64,000 nucleotides of DNA from Periconia sp. R9002 (Eukaryota > Ascomycota > Dothideomycetes > Pleosporales > Periconiaceae): the NCBI GenBank assembly GCA_023627715.1, contig JAMAHW010000043.1:1-64000 (forward strand), written 5' to 3'. Position numbers and translations under genes: made by a program. Position 1 is the stretch's first letter; each line of letters starts with the position of its first letter. Under the pieces are notes generated by a model. It made no database searches and was not told the origin of the DNA. It saw nothing but the letters and a program-made list of their open reading frames with translations. Positions 10,563 through 23,142 of this stretch are shown piece after piece.

Positions 10563-12533
10563 ATGAATAACACGGCCTACGTATGTTCTACGTGTGGAAA
10601 GAGATGCTTTGAAGGTGAGGAAGCTCCTTGTACGGACGAATACCACTTTTTTTAATATTCACAACCGATCAATACTCTTTGTTGGTTACCTATTCTAAAA
10701 GTAGCGTTGATAGAAACATCCCATGCGCGCCACGAACAATACTGCCGCCGACGCTCAACAAAGCCACCTCGCCCCAAAGCCTGCGGGTCCTGCAGGAAAA
10801 CCAAAAGCAAATGTGATTTCGCCTGGCCTTGCTCTCGATGTGCAAGCCGACAACTCGTTTGTAACTACGAGCAGAGCCAAAGTTCTCACGCGTTTGCGTC
10901 GTCGCACAATGATGGTGCTCAAACCCTCCCTCTTAGGATAAGCAACGACGATGAGAACACGTTCATCTCTACAGCAAAAAACCGTGGAAATCAAACCATC
11001 ATACCCATCACAACATCCCAGTTGGATCTCATTACGAGCTTAGATACGGGTATCTATAACTATCGGGCCCGGGTAGGAGAAACTGTATCCATTGGAACAA
11101 CAAGCTTTATTTTCCTCGGAGGTTCCTATAAATCTACACTTGTTTCTGGAGACAACTTCGCGACTCTTTTGTCCACCAGTATCTCGGCTGTTGTTCAAGC
11201 CCAGACTCACATTACAACCATCAACCCAAACAGTACGCTTGAACGTAGTCACTCCCCAACATTTGACCTGATTGATTTCTCCGCATACAATGACCCTCCG
11301 CCACTGCTTTACCACGGCACTGCGCCATCTCCTACGCCAGAACCAGCATCATTGGTGTCAGAATTACCCCTTGATGATGCCGTGCGGCCGCGTGAGAAGT
11401 ATATATCTAGAAACTGTCGACAACACATTCTCTCCATGCTTCGTGCGTACCCGCGCATGATGATTAAATCCGGTAACCTACCACCTTTCATACACCGGGT
11501 GGGATGCGGTCTTCACTTTAACACACAGCGAGCATTGAAGGCTCCTGACGTCTATAATGCCGATGCATTCGCGCCTTTGCACCCTCTCGCCGCTTGTGTT
11601 GACATAGCTCGGATTTTTTGCTCAGGGTCGCCGACGTCGAACGAGTTCTTGTGGCGGTCGATTGATAATGAGCAACAACGGGTCTCAGATGAGGTAATTT
11701 AGAGTTTTCTATTGGTTTCTCCGTATTCTAACTCTTCTTTCTTTGGCCGTGAAACTAATGAACCTCCCCTTTAAAAAGCTTCCTCGATTCTCCGACGGCG
11801 AAATACTAGCCTCAATGCAAGCCTCAACCATCTATATCATTATGCAACTCATCAGCTTCGGCCCAGAGCATTTTAAAATGAATCGTGGCTTACCAGAGTT
11901 GAACAAGGTGAGCCTGTCGTTTTCAGGGGTGTTTGTTACAAGGACACGTCGAAGATTTCATTAGGACAAAATAACAATGTCTGACTACCGTAATAGAGGT
12001 CCTGTTTACGATTACGTAGACCCGACATCGGCCTCCTCAGTCCCCCTCACGTTCGATCGACACGGCCAACTTGGGAGGAGTGGATTTTCGAGGAAACGCA
12101 GCGAAGGTATGCCTGATGGTTACTGCATCATCTCCTTTACCTCATCTTCCGCTAACCTACCTCCTTCCCCCTCCTCAGATTAATCGTAATGGGCGTTCTT
12201 TTGGCTCTGGAAATTGGTTCGGAGCCCTGCCATGTCCTGGCCGATCCACGGCACATCATAGTGCCCGGCGAAAAGGCATTGTGGGAAGCAAACACTCGAT
12301 CAGACTGGGAGAGGGAATATAGCGCCTGGCTAGCGGGACGTCATCAGTCTCCCATCGAGACTATGAGCGATTTGGCGGCCGCAAAACATAGCAGCAAAGA
12401 AGCTGCTGCTGCTACTGCAATGTCGGATGGGATGTTTGGTAGTCTGAATACGATGGAACAATCTTTGGATGACTGGCATGCGGGCTTGGATGGTCTGGGG
12501 ATGGCGTTTGCTGCTGTTTTGGCTGGTATCTAA
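10563..12533 (+). CDS. transcription factor with CCHC zinc finger plus Zn2Cys6 cluster
   Basis: Five exons, 10563-10614, 10714-11693, 11779-11907, 11997-12106 and 12179-12533, give 541 residues. The first intron lies inside the first zinc finger. Using the acceptor TAG at 10711-10713 gives C8-x2-C11-x12-H24-x3-C28, the canonical finger spacing, whereas an AG 12 nt upstream would add four residues. A basic linker leads to a Zn2Cys6 cluster with cysteines near 41, 44, 51, 57, 60 and 67 (x2, x6, x5, x2, x6). The C-terminal region has TRPTWEEWIFEETQRR followed by a hydrophobic helix, similar to regulatory domains of this fungal class. It should be a nuclear DNA-binding regulator; the target is unknown. 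Confidence 0.85.
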
Positions 12534-12734
12534 TCTTCACTTCCTCTTTCGTGGGCTGTGGACGTTGTCCCTGAGATGTAGAACAAACCTCGGATATCAC
12601 ATCAGGTTGATTTTATTAAATTGAAGCGTATATGGATAAAGCTTTTTTAGGCACCTAGGACTATCATAGTCTTTCTCATATGACGTCCGGGGCTTTTATC
12701 CTTGCATTCTTTTTCTTTCTTTTTTTCGTGCCTA

Positions 12735-12806
12735 AGGTGATCCCCCTTTTTTGGTCACTTAGTTTTGGATCTTCATTTTTGTCGGGGTAGAACCTCCTTA
12801 CAAAAG
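12735..12806 (+). repeat. copy A of a diverged dispersed repeat
   Basis: By eye this aligns with 60035-60112: both share CCTTTTTTGGT, then TTTTGGAT, then a T run, GTCG, and GGTAGAACC in the same order with small gaps. Many differences are transitions. It could be a remnant of a short mobile element or a common 3'-end sequence. It lies about 200 bp past the stop of the CCHC/Zn2Cys6 factor. Confidence 0.5.
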
Positions 12807-13147
12807 TTGCAGTTCCTGCAAGTGTGTGCTCCAAGGTCGTAGTTGCAGCGAGATTGATATCCGTTTCATAAACTACAAAATCAACATCAACCATGACCAC
12901 ACTGAACATGAACTTCAAACAGCTAGCCTACGGCTTCGAAGCGGGTCAACTGATTCCCAATCGCTTCTTCACCATCACGCATACATCCCATCCCCTACAT
13001 ACACATGCAGTGCAGTGCTGCATTCCAATGCAACGTGATCAACCCAAAGTCCCCACAGACTCAGACCCACAACCCACCTCTTCCTTACCAAGATATTGTA
13101 CCCACCTCCCACCCTCTCATCAGCCGCATTCTCCACCGACCCACGCA

Positions 13148-13582
13148 TCAGCCCATCACTTCATCAATCATCTGCTTACGTGCTTGAGTGAGGCTTGTAA
13201 TGCCTCCCCATGGAGGCTCGCTGTGGCGGTGCAGTGCTCCACTGCTTACGTGCTCATTGTTAAACCCGCGGCCGCAACCATCTTCTCCACCTGTTAAGAT
13301 GTGGGTCTCCCTTACTTTTTTTTTCTTTTTTTCTTTTTTCATTGCGTCGTTAAAGTGGGTTGTTAGGCATGTATGATTGTATGGCTTACTTGGTATAATG
13401 AAGACCTTGGTTGATGTGGGGATGAAGGGAGAAAAATCTCTTCGGGAGATGTCGGAGGGCGAAGAGGAAGCTAGGATCGCGGAACTAGGCGTGGGAGTTT
13501 GGGAGGGGTTTGAGGGGTTGGGACTGGTGGGTCGTTGGGTTCTGTTGGAACGCTTTTTTTTGTTTCTTTGGGCATCATCCAT
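13148..13582 (-). CDS. possible small basic protein with in-frame intron
   Basis: An open frame of 144 codons on the minus strand starts with ATG and a basic, NLS-like N-terminus (NKKKRSNRTQR) followed by a Ser/Pro/Thr-rich segment. A good donor (GTAAGC) at 13389, a CTAAC branch site and an acceptor TTAACAG at 13291 define a 99-nt intron that keeps the frame, giving 111 residues. No family is recognised and the second exon looks poorly conserved in character. An opposing open frame at 12893-13297 on the plus strand, with a good ATG context, is an alternative. Either could be chance. Confidence 0.25.
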   Translation of the reverse strand: MDDAQRNKKKRSNRTQRPTSPNPSNPSQTPTPSSAILASSSPSDISRRDFSPFIPTSTKVFIIPSKPYNHTCLTTHFNDAMKKEKKKKKVRETHILTGGEDGCGRGFNNEHVSSGALHRHSEPPWGGITSLTQARKQMIDEVMG

Positions 13583-16308
13583 GCTTGCCCTTTTTGCTTC
13601 TTCCCTCTATCCCGAGTGGATAAGGATCATGTTGTTACAGGTCCCGATTCTGTTCATGTCCGATCAATCCACATCTTGGAAAGAGTTACAAATGGTAGTA
13701 TTTGAACTTGGAGCGAAAATCTAGTGTGTACAGATCCGACGAGGTTGCGATCGTGGTTGAACACATGGGGCGGGCGGATAGATGGGCGTCCATAGTGTTC
13801 CCGCAACAAGCCGTTTGCTAGTCCTGCGTTGATCACCGCTCATTCTGCCTTCCCTCATTCTCGCCTTTTTTTTTGTTAGACCTTTTCCTTTTTTCTTGTT
13901 TCAACTGTAAATTGTGCAGGCGCTAAGTGGATCCCCTTGACATACCGAAAAGGGAAATCGGAGAGCATCGGCAGCATAAACGAACGCTGCCATTCCATAC
14001 AACAACTTGGACATGGCAAACTGGCACAGTCATCCAACACACGAGCACGCGCATAACCACCTGAGTTATTAAGAAAAGACCAGGGAAGAAGATCACACAA
14101 TGTGGATCCTCCACATAAGCTTTTCCCATGACAGCGCGACGCGTATCAGGTTTCTCACTCACACTCCAACCGATTCTCTGCATCAATCATTGGACGTTTA
14201 CGCGCGTGCGCGGCTTGCCCCTTTCACATGTCTACCCCCAGCGCGTTCGTTCAAAGGAAGAAAGAGGAGAAAAAAACATCTGAAAGTGCGAATGAATCGA
14301 GTCGAGGTCGCGTTCCCCGAATGTTGCTTGCACATGTGGTGGCGAACAACGCAAAGGCATTCACATGACAATCAGGTGATGCTCTGCGACTCATTCCAGT
14401 GTGCGTATTGTGCGTATGCACGGATTTATTGACCGATGTTCAACTAGGGATCGTGAGTTGACGAGAAGAAGAAGAAGAAGAGAAAAAAGCGTCGCTATTC
14501 TTTTATTTTTTGGCATGTGAAAACATCTAGACTGTTCGTGTCATCAGCATGGACAAAACATTGAATCCTTTGACAACTACCTACCTACCTAACTCGTCTC
14601 CTGGATGAGCTAGACAATACGCGATTCAATGGTGGAGTGGAGAGTCAGCAGCAAGGAGAAGGCGAGACCACACGGAGGAATGCTCGGGAGATTGCGGCTC
14701 TGCTGTGGGAACATGTACATGTGATTTCTGGAAGATTGCCGGATTGAGTCGGTGGTGCATCGTTACGTACGACTAGCGTGCGCTGTATCGTCATGTACTG
14801 TATGTAACAAAATTCCACACCATTTCCATCCAGGGAACATGATGCCGACTTGCGCCCGTTGCTCACCTGGCCAGGGGGGGCTGGAGAAAGGGCGCGTTGC
14901 GAAGACAAGGATATCTGGGGTTCGGCAGCGACACTACAGCATCAGGCAAGGCACAGCCAGATACAATAGGTAGGTAGACAAGGCGGGAAAGTCCAGTCTT
15001 GATGATCAATGAGACCAATCAATGCTACCAAGTGCCGAATTCTGCTACCGTTCGGAACCGACACCGCAATTCCTTCGTGATTCTTCCATTGATACAGTCA
15101 TGGACTCTGGGGTAGGATATCACGACGAGCGAGAGCGATGGAGCTAGAGGCCCAGGTGCCGTTATTCCCGTTTGTTTTGCTATCGTCATGTCCCGTGAGT
15201 AGTTACATGTTAATCATTTGCGAGTAATGATGAAGCCAGAAAATGAGGCGTTCCAACTACGCTTTGCTCCGCGGATACGAGGGGCCTTTTTTCACACACG
15301 GAGAAAGCACCAATTCTCTTGACGAAATCACAACATGACCACCACCACTACTAGTTACCACCAGCTAAAGCCAATCCTCAACTCCAACCGCTGACACATC
15401 GCGACCAACTAAACCAAAACCCCCCGCTAGGAAATCACCTGCCAAGCAGAAAAGAAGGAAGAAGCAGAAAGAAAGAAAATAACAACCCCTCAGGCTTCAG
15501 CCCTGCGAATTGCGCTCTAAGCTAGCTACCCCGTCCATCCATCCCCCTTTATTCTCCTCCCCCTACCTCTCCGATCGCGATCGATGGCACGCAAGCACGT
15601 CGATCCGGGGAAACACCACGACGTAATGCAACGCATCTTCATTCAATTTGTCTTCGGTTCAAGTTGTGTTAAGTAATTACCCCAGACCAAGGCGCCAGAC
15701 GTTCCCTGAGACTATACCGTGCACGCAGTAGTTCGTATTCAAAAACTTGGCCTTGATGTGTGGACGGTTAATGCAGGAGCAAAGTGGCAGGCCAGTGCCT
15801 GTTTGTTGTACTTTAATGACGGACATGGGATGGATGCCTTTCTTGACCAGAACGGCACCTGAGACGAGCGAGCGAGTGAGCAGGCTTTTTGCTTGCTTGC
15901 TTGGACTTCACCAAACCAGTCCGACCCCCAAAACATAACGACGACGAATGATTGTTACACCCTGAACAAAAACACATTAAATGACCGACTATCGAATTTG
16001 GCATTCCCAATTCAAAAGTGTCGCTGCTTGCTTGACCCTTTTGGTAGGACCCGAACGATACGATCCCAGGTAAAGCAACATACGGGATCGAAGTATGCAC
16101 AGGTAGTTAACTAACGCGCCCCATTTGTTTCCCCAGATGGTCTGCCTCGCTGAGCTGCATGCGTATGTAACTTATGTATGTACATGCAGGTACACAGACA
16201 GTTCCCCCCTCCATTCCAGCGCCAGAGAGGACTTGTGGAAGTAGTGGTTTGCTACAGGTATTGTAGATCCGGGGCCATTTTGCGGGGGAAGGGTCACGCA
16301 CGCCGGTA

Positions 16309-16333
16309 ACGACGACGACGACGACGACGACGA
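16309..16333. repeat. (ACG)n trinucleotide microsatellite
   Basis: About eight uninterrupted ACG/GAC units. Read on the minus strand this produces a run of valines in an otherwise unconvincing frame. Confidence 0.9.
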
Positions 16334-19140
16334 TCGGAGTTGGACATGTGATTACAACTCTCGTTGAGTGAGAGTGCGAGTGAGGTTTGAACTGTGTGGA
16401 GAGAGTATCCACGGTTTGGTCAATCACTCGTACATTGTTAGTGTAGTGAAAAAGGTTACCCATAGTCGTACCTATACACAGGGACGATGGCGTTCCGTTA
16501 CTACATACATAGTTAGGAAGAGCTTGGTTCTGCTGATGGATTCCCTCCTCAACTCGCACACACGCACACATGGCCTCTCGTCTTTTCTCTGCCCCATGGC
16601 TCGTAAAAAAAGATCAACCGTCACGAGCACACTCTCAACACTGGTTCGCGCGAACAAACAAAAAAGGTCTTACTTTGCCCCGGATTTTAGGTCCCGCATC
16701 CTTTAGTTAGCGTTGTAATGAGAGGCAAAGCCAAGCAAATGTAGCTTTGTTACACATGTAGTTGCTTACAGTAGACATCAAAAACGACGCACAGAGTGTC
16801 CCTCGTGATGCGGTGCCAAGAAGGGAAAAGAAATAGATTCAGCAACAACCCAAATGATGCTGATCCCCAACAAGCGTACCACGGTTCTTTTTCCTCTGTT
16901 CGCTCTGGGCATTACCTTGCCTACCTACCTACCCCGCAAAACACGGTCTTGGTGTGGTTCAGTTGTTGGGGTGGAAACGCGGGAAGATGGTAACTAACTA
17001 ACATTATGGGGTACATAGAACGAGCGTTCGCCGCTGGTTCTAGTCTAGTTCACCTGGCGTCAGATGAGGTACGTAGCTATCAGGTTTTCCGTGCCGCTCT
17101 TTTCTCTCTGGGGGAGTAAGTTGGCGTCGAAGGGAAGCAAATACGGACATACAGGCAAGGTTTGAGTGCGGGGGGTGGTTGTTGTGACGAGGGGGGAAAC
17201 GATGATGTCTTTTGAGTTTCGAGGTACCTAGGTACAGTACATGGGACGTGATGGTAGTGGTGGTGGCGACGACGACGACGACAGCCGTGCATGTCCATCG
17301 ATGTGTGCATCGGAAAGTTGGAAATCGAGATACCCGTGGCGATGGGGTTTTTGCATCTAAAATCGCATACCTTCCATCATGCGCAACTTAAATTGAGGAA
17401 AGGTAAGTTACGGGAGAGATCCGCGGTTTGTTTGGTTGTTTGTCGTTCGCATCGTTCAATATGCGGAATATGTAGTGAAGGCGAAATGAGGAAAGGAATT
17501 GATGGGGTATGATGTTAGTATGTATGGCACACTCACTCTCTCACTCCCCGCGAATAAACAATTTGCACTGCTCCATACAAAACCATCGATCTTAGAGCAT
17601 TCATCAGCATTCTCCCGTGCATTCGCATTTCTTCTTCTTCTCGACGCCGCCACCAATTCGGTAAACCAGTCAGTCACCTGATGATGTCCCATTCTCAAGT
17701 GCTTGACCAGTAGGAGCAGCTCCGAAGGAAGGTTCAACGTCGGCGAACTATATGTAACTATCTATACAGCTTTCCGCTTCCCCGGGAATCGAGTAGCCGC
17801 TAATGCCGACTTCGAATGGTGCGAAGGAGAAATCAGTTGAACTTGATTGATTTTCTTTTTTTGGGGGGGAAGAAACGTGGCAGCCGCAGTACCTACTGTA
17901 GAAGATGATGGTGTGCAGAGGGGACATAGAGGGGCAGGGGAAGGTATGTAGGCGGGAAAGGGGGTGTGTGTATGTTGTTTCTTGTTAGGAGGGTACCTAC
18001 TTAATGTACGTTGATCTCCACCTAGAAGGAAGAGGTGAGGTTCAATGTTCAAATGTTCAAAGCACGTGATATCCATCTCAATCCTGCATGTGGTGCCCAG
18101 ACTCAAGCACCATTGGATAATTTTGCTTTAAACAAGCAAACGTTGAATCAGCAGTAGTGACATTGGCGAAACAACATCATCGTCAAAAGCCAAGCAAAAG
18201 CCAAGCTCATCCATCCACTTTGCTCCAAAATCATATGGAGGAGTGGGAATTGGGGATCCGTTGGTTCTCAATCCAATGTCAAACGCGAAGTGTATGTGAA
18301 AGATGTATCTATTGACGTTGGTTGAGCAATCGAAGAGGAGTAACTCCGAATACGTGCGCTCGCGCGTTCAACTCCCCCGGGTGGTCGATCATAATCCCGA
18401 CGAACTCGTTGACCGACTCTCGAACACGAGGGACGTAGGCATACATAGGTAGACAATTGATCTTGCGAGACAGAAAAAAAAAAAAGGACCGCAACCAACT
18501 ACCGCGCGCGCGGGCTCGAAATCTAGACGTTAAAGGATATCTGCGTGTCATGGTTTGCGCATGCAATACACAGACACACGCATCCGCCTACATACAAACA
18601 TACCTACACTACTGTACATCAATGCTTGTACATTCATACCCGAACATCCGCGTAGATCTCTTAACCTCAACAGACAGCTCCACACATACCTACCCATACC
18701 TACCCATCTTCACCGGACGGAACGCAACGCAAGCTCGGTCTCAACCTAGCCATACGTACCTAGGGCGTTTGACATTAAACATGTCGTGCAGACGCACCCC
18801 CCGCGCGCGCAGGTGAGCAAAGGTCACCTGTTCTGTTCTGTCCCCCTCGTTTTCGTTCCTTGCACCCACCCCCACGGAAACACTTGCCAGCAAACAAGAC
18901 ATTTCATTATTTTTGGGGTAGGTACTGTACCATGGGGCGGGGGGGCGCGGGCGGCGTTTGATAAGATGATAGGTAGGTAACCATGTAGGGAGTGAGGGAA
19001 ACCGACTGACTGACCGGCCAGCGCATCGATTATTGTCTATCTTATCCTCGGAGAATATCGACACACACACGGGACTTGTGATCACAAGTTCAGTCATTCA
19101 GTCAATCCCCCTCATTGTTGTTATTTTTTTTTGTTTGGCG

Positions 19141-19163
19141 CGCGCGCGGGGGGGGGGGGGGGG
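19141..19163. repeat. CG-dinucleotide run followed by long poly-G
   Basis: A short GCGCGCGC run leads into a homopolymer of roughly 16 G. Such tracts are hard to sequence accurately, so the exact length is doubtful. Confidence 0.8.
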
Positions 19164-21339
19164 AAGCAACAACAGGGTGAAGCGACGACCGCACGATGGA
19201 GAGCATTGACTCTTTCATCAATCATTCAAGACCGACCCTTGAACAGTCATACAGTTCCTGGCGTGCACGCACAGCGCACGCCTCTGGTGTGTGTCACCAA
19301 CTATGGTGAGGCTGAGTTTTGCCTAGGTACTTACCTCCTCAGCCTACATACCTCATTCCAAAAAGGCAAGGGTGTGAGAGAGTGGCGTTTTTCGCCAAAA
19401 CGCACATCCGAAAAAAGAACACCCACACACCGTCCAGATGACCCTCGTGCAGCAAGGCGCTAAAACTAGGTGGACTTGGACTTGCCAACGCATCGATGCG
19501 CCGACCGCTTGATCTTTTTGCTACACACACGCCCGCCCCATCATCATGGTTCATTCGGGGGATGAAGAAGGGTGGTGTGGTGTGGCGTGGTTGCCTGGTT
19601 ATGTGTGTGTGTGTGTCCATCAATGTCATTGTATTGTATCGTTGCGTGTGGACGTGTGTGTTGTCGGTCGGGGAAGGGTCACGGCAGTAGAAAAATCACA
19701 TCCATCCATCCCCTGAATACATGTAGATGATACAGTAAGATGCTGCCATGCCGCCATATCGATAGGTAGGTATTCGTGTTAGGTAGGTAGCGCTAATAAT
19801 AAACCAAACCCCATACACACATACCTCATCATACCCGTCCGTCGTACACACATACACACATACCTACAAGCTTTGAGGTGTATACACCCAGCTTGAGTCA
19901 TCCTGTAGAATCCGGGGTAACGCCGCACGCACACGTACGCAAGGCGAGAGAGAAGGCAAACAATCCAATCCAATCCAATCCATACCTATGTATACATTAT
20001 ATACATTTCATAGCATATGTACTATCGTACCCTCGGTCAGCTGGGTTGTGACACAAGTTAACCACTCACAATTCTAGTGAGATTTTTCCATAATTGATGC
20101 CTTGATATGCAGTACGACAAACCATCTTGTATACCCACCCCGTCTTCGGTTCAATCTTTGTTACATGCATATAAAGACATAAGCGCGCTTGACAAAACAT
20201 CGCGGCATCGCATCGGCATCCGGAGGGCGGGCTAGCTAGGGCTGGTATGTACGTATGTAGTGAGCCACACACACACACACACACCATATGTATGTATGCA
20301 CGCATGGTCATGGTCATGGTTCATGACCAGGCAACGGACTTGTGATTGTGTGATTGTGATTCAGAAAGAGCGGTAAGCAGCCCAGCCAGCTGGATGGAAA
20401 GGTATCACATCACGCCTTTTTTGTTTGTTTGCGTAATTGTTGTTGGGAACTGAACCAAAAATGATGAATTCATGCCTGGTGTTTGTTGTTACCAGGTGAT
20501 TAGGTAGTTACCCCATACCAGAACGTGTACATGTATACAACCAAAATGCTTCACCGACATCACTTTTCAAATGTATACACACACGGAATGAACGCTTTTT
20601 GCATCTTCTTTTCGATTTTTAATCCATTCTCTCATTTTTCTTCGGTATTTGACTACCCTACGTATAAAAAAAATCCTAATGGGGATAGGATGGGTTGGAT
20701 GGATTAACCCTTTAGGTCACCACCATGTTCATGAGGTAATGCTAATCAACGACCCCCACGCAGCACAGCGTCCCCGTTTGCCGCCGCCGCCGCCCGGGGG
20801 AGAAGGCGCGTGGTGTTGCTTTGCCCAGTTTCCTAGGCCGCCACCACCACCACCACATCCGGAAACAGGCTTGCGAACGACAACGAAGTGCGTTTGCGCT
20901 TGAGGCTTGAGCCCCTGGATGGTCGAAAATAAAAGTACAGTGTAAAGCTTTGAATAATAGTACAGACGTGCTTCGACGCCCTAGAAGCCAAATCATCATC
21001 CCCTTCCTCCTCCTCCTTGTCGTCGTGATCCCGGGGCGTGAGCCCATCGCTTCTTTGTAAAGTCGAATGCAAACCGCCCGTGGGGTCTGGTGGTGAAGGG
21101 GATAGATAGAAAAGTCGGATCAATAAAAAAAACTCGTGGCTCGTCGGCATGCTCGATGCCTATGGTATCAAAAAGAAGATTTTGAAAAAGGGGCAAACAT
21201 TAATCCGTAGAATCACCGTCCATCTTCTGCAATGGTCGGGCCCATGCTGTCCGACATGGGTGAAAACAAAACGCCAATATCCCAATGCTGTTTGCCATAA
21301 ATGCCGCTGAATGTCTAAGTGCAAAATAATGAGGCTGCT

Positions 21340-23142
21340 TCACCAGCCTTTTTGGTGGTACTCTTGGAGTCCCTGATCGAAGTAGTCGTTGAAGGAGCTG
21401 TTATTTTTGGACGTGTCTTTGTAGATGGTGGAGGATTTGGTCATATTCTGTGCCAGGTTGCGGTCTGGGTGGGCCTCCATACCCTTGATGTCATTGGTGG
21501 TCATTGCTCGTCGCAGGGCCGGTATGGACGCAGCGCTCTGGACTCGCTTGTTGACGGCGTTGATGGCCGAATTCTTCTGCTGCCGCTCCCAAAGCAGATT
21601 CTGTCTGAGGGATTGCGTGAGCTCCGTCTGGAGCATGTTGCGACGGGTAGTGCGAGGGGAGAGCATGGGGGGGTGTACGTTGGAAGTCGTCATGATGATG
21701 GGCTTGGCGCGGGAGGCCTGCTGCCGCATCATCAAGCCGCCGTCTTCCTGTGGGGAATTTCCAGTAGAGGGTCCGTTGGGCGTGCTCGTCCTGGATCTGC
21801 GAATCGCGGGTTGTGAACGGGAAGCGGCATTCTGAAGCGCCTGGGCACGGTCGCCCTGGTGCATCATGGTGGTTAGGAGCGAGCGACGAGAGACGAGGTT
21901 GGGCTTCGAGTCGACGCGCTGGAACATGGGCTTTTCGTCTTCACTCGGAGGCATGCTCTCCTCGTTGTCGTCTTCCCAGTCTCCCTCGTCGCTCTCGTCC
22001 TCCTCGATGGCGTTGTCGTCCGATTCTTCGTCGCTCTCGCTTTCGATGGCGCTCTCCATGGCTTCGCTCTCTTCCGCCATGGAATCGTGAATGGTGCGGG
22101 TGGAGACCTCGTTCTTGAAGGAGGCCGTCTTCTTGATGAGACCAGACCTCTTCAGATTGTCGGACAGTGAGCTGCGTTTCGTCATGGAGTAGGCCTCGAG
22201 AGAGCTGCTGTTATCCTCGTCTGATGAGCCGCCAAGTGTGAACATGGGCTGCTTCTTTTTCATGGGCTCAGCCCTCGAGGGCGGTGGCCTCGGAAGGAAG
22301 CTGTTTTTCAGAATGGGGGTGGGGTTGAGGTTTGTGGAGCTCGAGCGTATCGAGGTTGATACCTTGCCCGGAGCGAAGCCATGAACGACACTATGGGAGC
22401 TGAGATCCGTCGAGGCGGAGATATCTGAGCCCATTGGGGGACTTGTGGCGTCGGTGGCAATTGTGGTTGCCATGGTGGAAGTGGAGTCCTGGATATAGCG
22501 AGCGGGCCTGATTTCGGGTGAAGGAGAGGCGCAGCGAGGGGTCTCGTCCTGCGCTTGGGTCTGGGGCTCCTCGGTGGTGGGGGGAGCCAACTGAGCGGGT
22601 AGAGGAGATAGAGGCTCAATGGCGCGCTTTTCCTGTATTGAGTTGACGACCTTTTCCAGATCAATGGGAGTGATGTGCTTGCTGCGCGCCTGGCTGTTGG
22701 CCGAGTCGGAGCGACGGAGGTCCGGCCGTGAAGAGCAGTTGGAGGATGTGGTGGCGGATACCGAGTCGTCGGACGCTACACTAGAAGATAGCTGGGGCGG
22801 GTCCTCGCTGGAGGAGCGTTCCAGAGACCACTCGGGGATGGCAGCGTGCTCAGGAAGACAGCACTGCGTTTCGCGTCCCCAAAGACGCCAAGCGATGTTT
22901 TCGTAACGGCGTCCGTCTTGTAGGACGGGGGAGCACTTTGCAAAAACTGCAAATGGTCATGGTCAGTTGGGAATTGGACCATCTACATGGCTTGACTGGT
23001 GGGTCCAGACAGTGCGACAGGCGCTGCGTGGAGAAGACTCACCAGACCAGAGACCGAACAAATTCTCAGGATTCCGGATTTCAATGGAGCGCATAGAATC
23101 GTGTTCGACGCGCACAATGGGGCGGTCGGCGTGGAGGGGCAT
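21340..23142 (-). CDS. DUF1752 (AreA N-terminus-like) / DUF3295 regulatory protein
   Basis: Two exons, 23142-23043 and 22946-21340 on the minus strand, give 568 residues. The intron interrupts the DUF1752 core: NPENLFGLWS at residues 24-33 is joined to VFAKC and reaches the hallmark ENIAWRLWGRET near 52-63. This domain is also found at the N-terminus of AreA-type nitrogen regulators. A DUF3295-type region follows: a PMFTLGGSSDED segment, long acidic Ser/Glu stretches and the conserved C-terminal SFNDYFDQGLQEYHQKGW. No GATA zinc finger is present, so it is not AreA itself. Its composition suggests a soluble, largely disordered signalling regulator, possibly in nitrogen or TOR response (inference from the domain). 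It stands alone between two very long intergenic regions. Confidence 0.82.

Larger units (their letters stand above)
12534..21339. other. 8.8-kb gene-poor, microsatellite-rich region
   Basis: No recognisable protein family is found on either strand. The region is packed with simple repeats: (GAC)n at about 16309-16333 and 17266-17282, poly-G around 19148-19163, GT and AC runs at 19606-19616 and 20269-20283, CCAAT repeats near 19964-19982, and many scattered TAGG/CCTA tetramers. Open frames here encode low-complexity or Val/Asp/His-rich translations of these repeats. One possible small gene is listed separately at 13148-13582. The block may be regulatory DNA or noncoding transcripts serving the flanking regulators. 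Confidence 0.6.

Noticed and set aside
16107..16571. 154-codon minus-strand frame with poly-valine
   Set aside because: The valine run is the translation of an (ACG)n microsatellite; the remainder resembles no protein.
21340..23142. The DUF1752 gene as AreA nitrogen regulator
   Set aside because: The N-terminal domain matches, but there is no GATA zinc finger and the C-terminus is of DUF3295 type.
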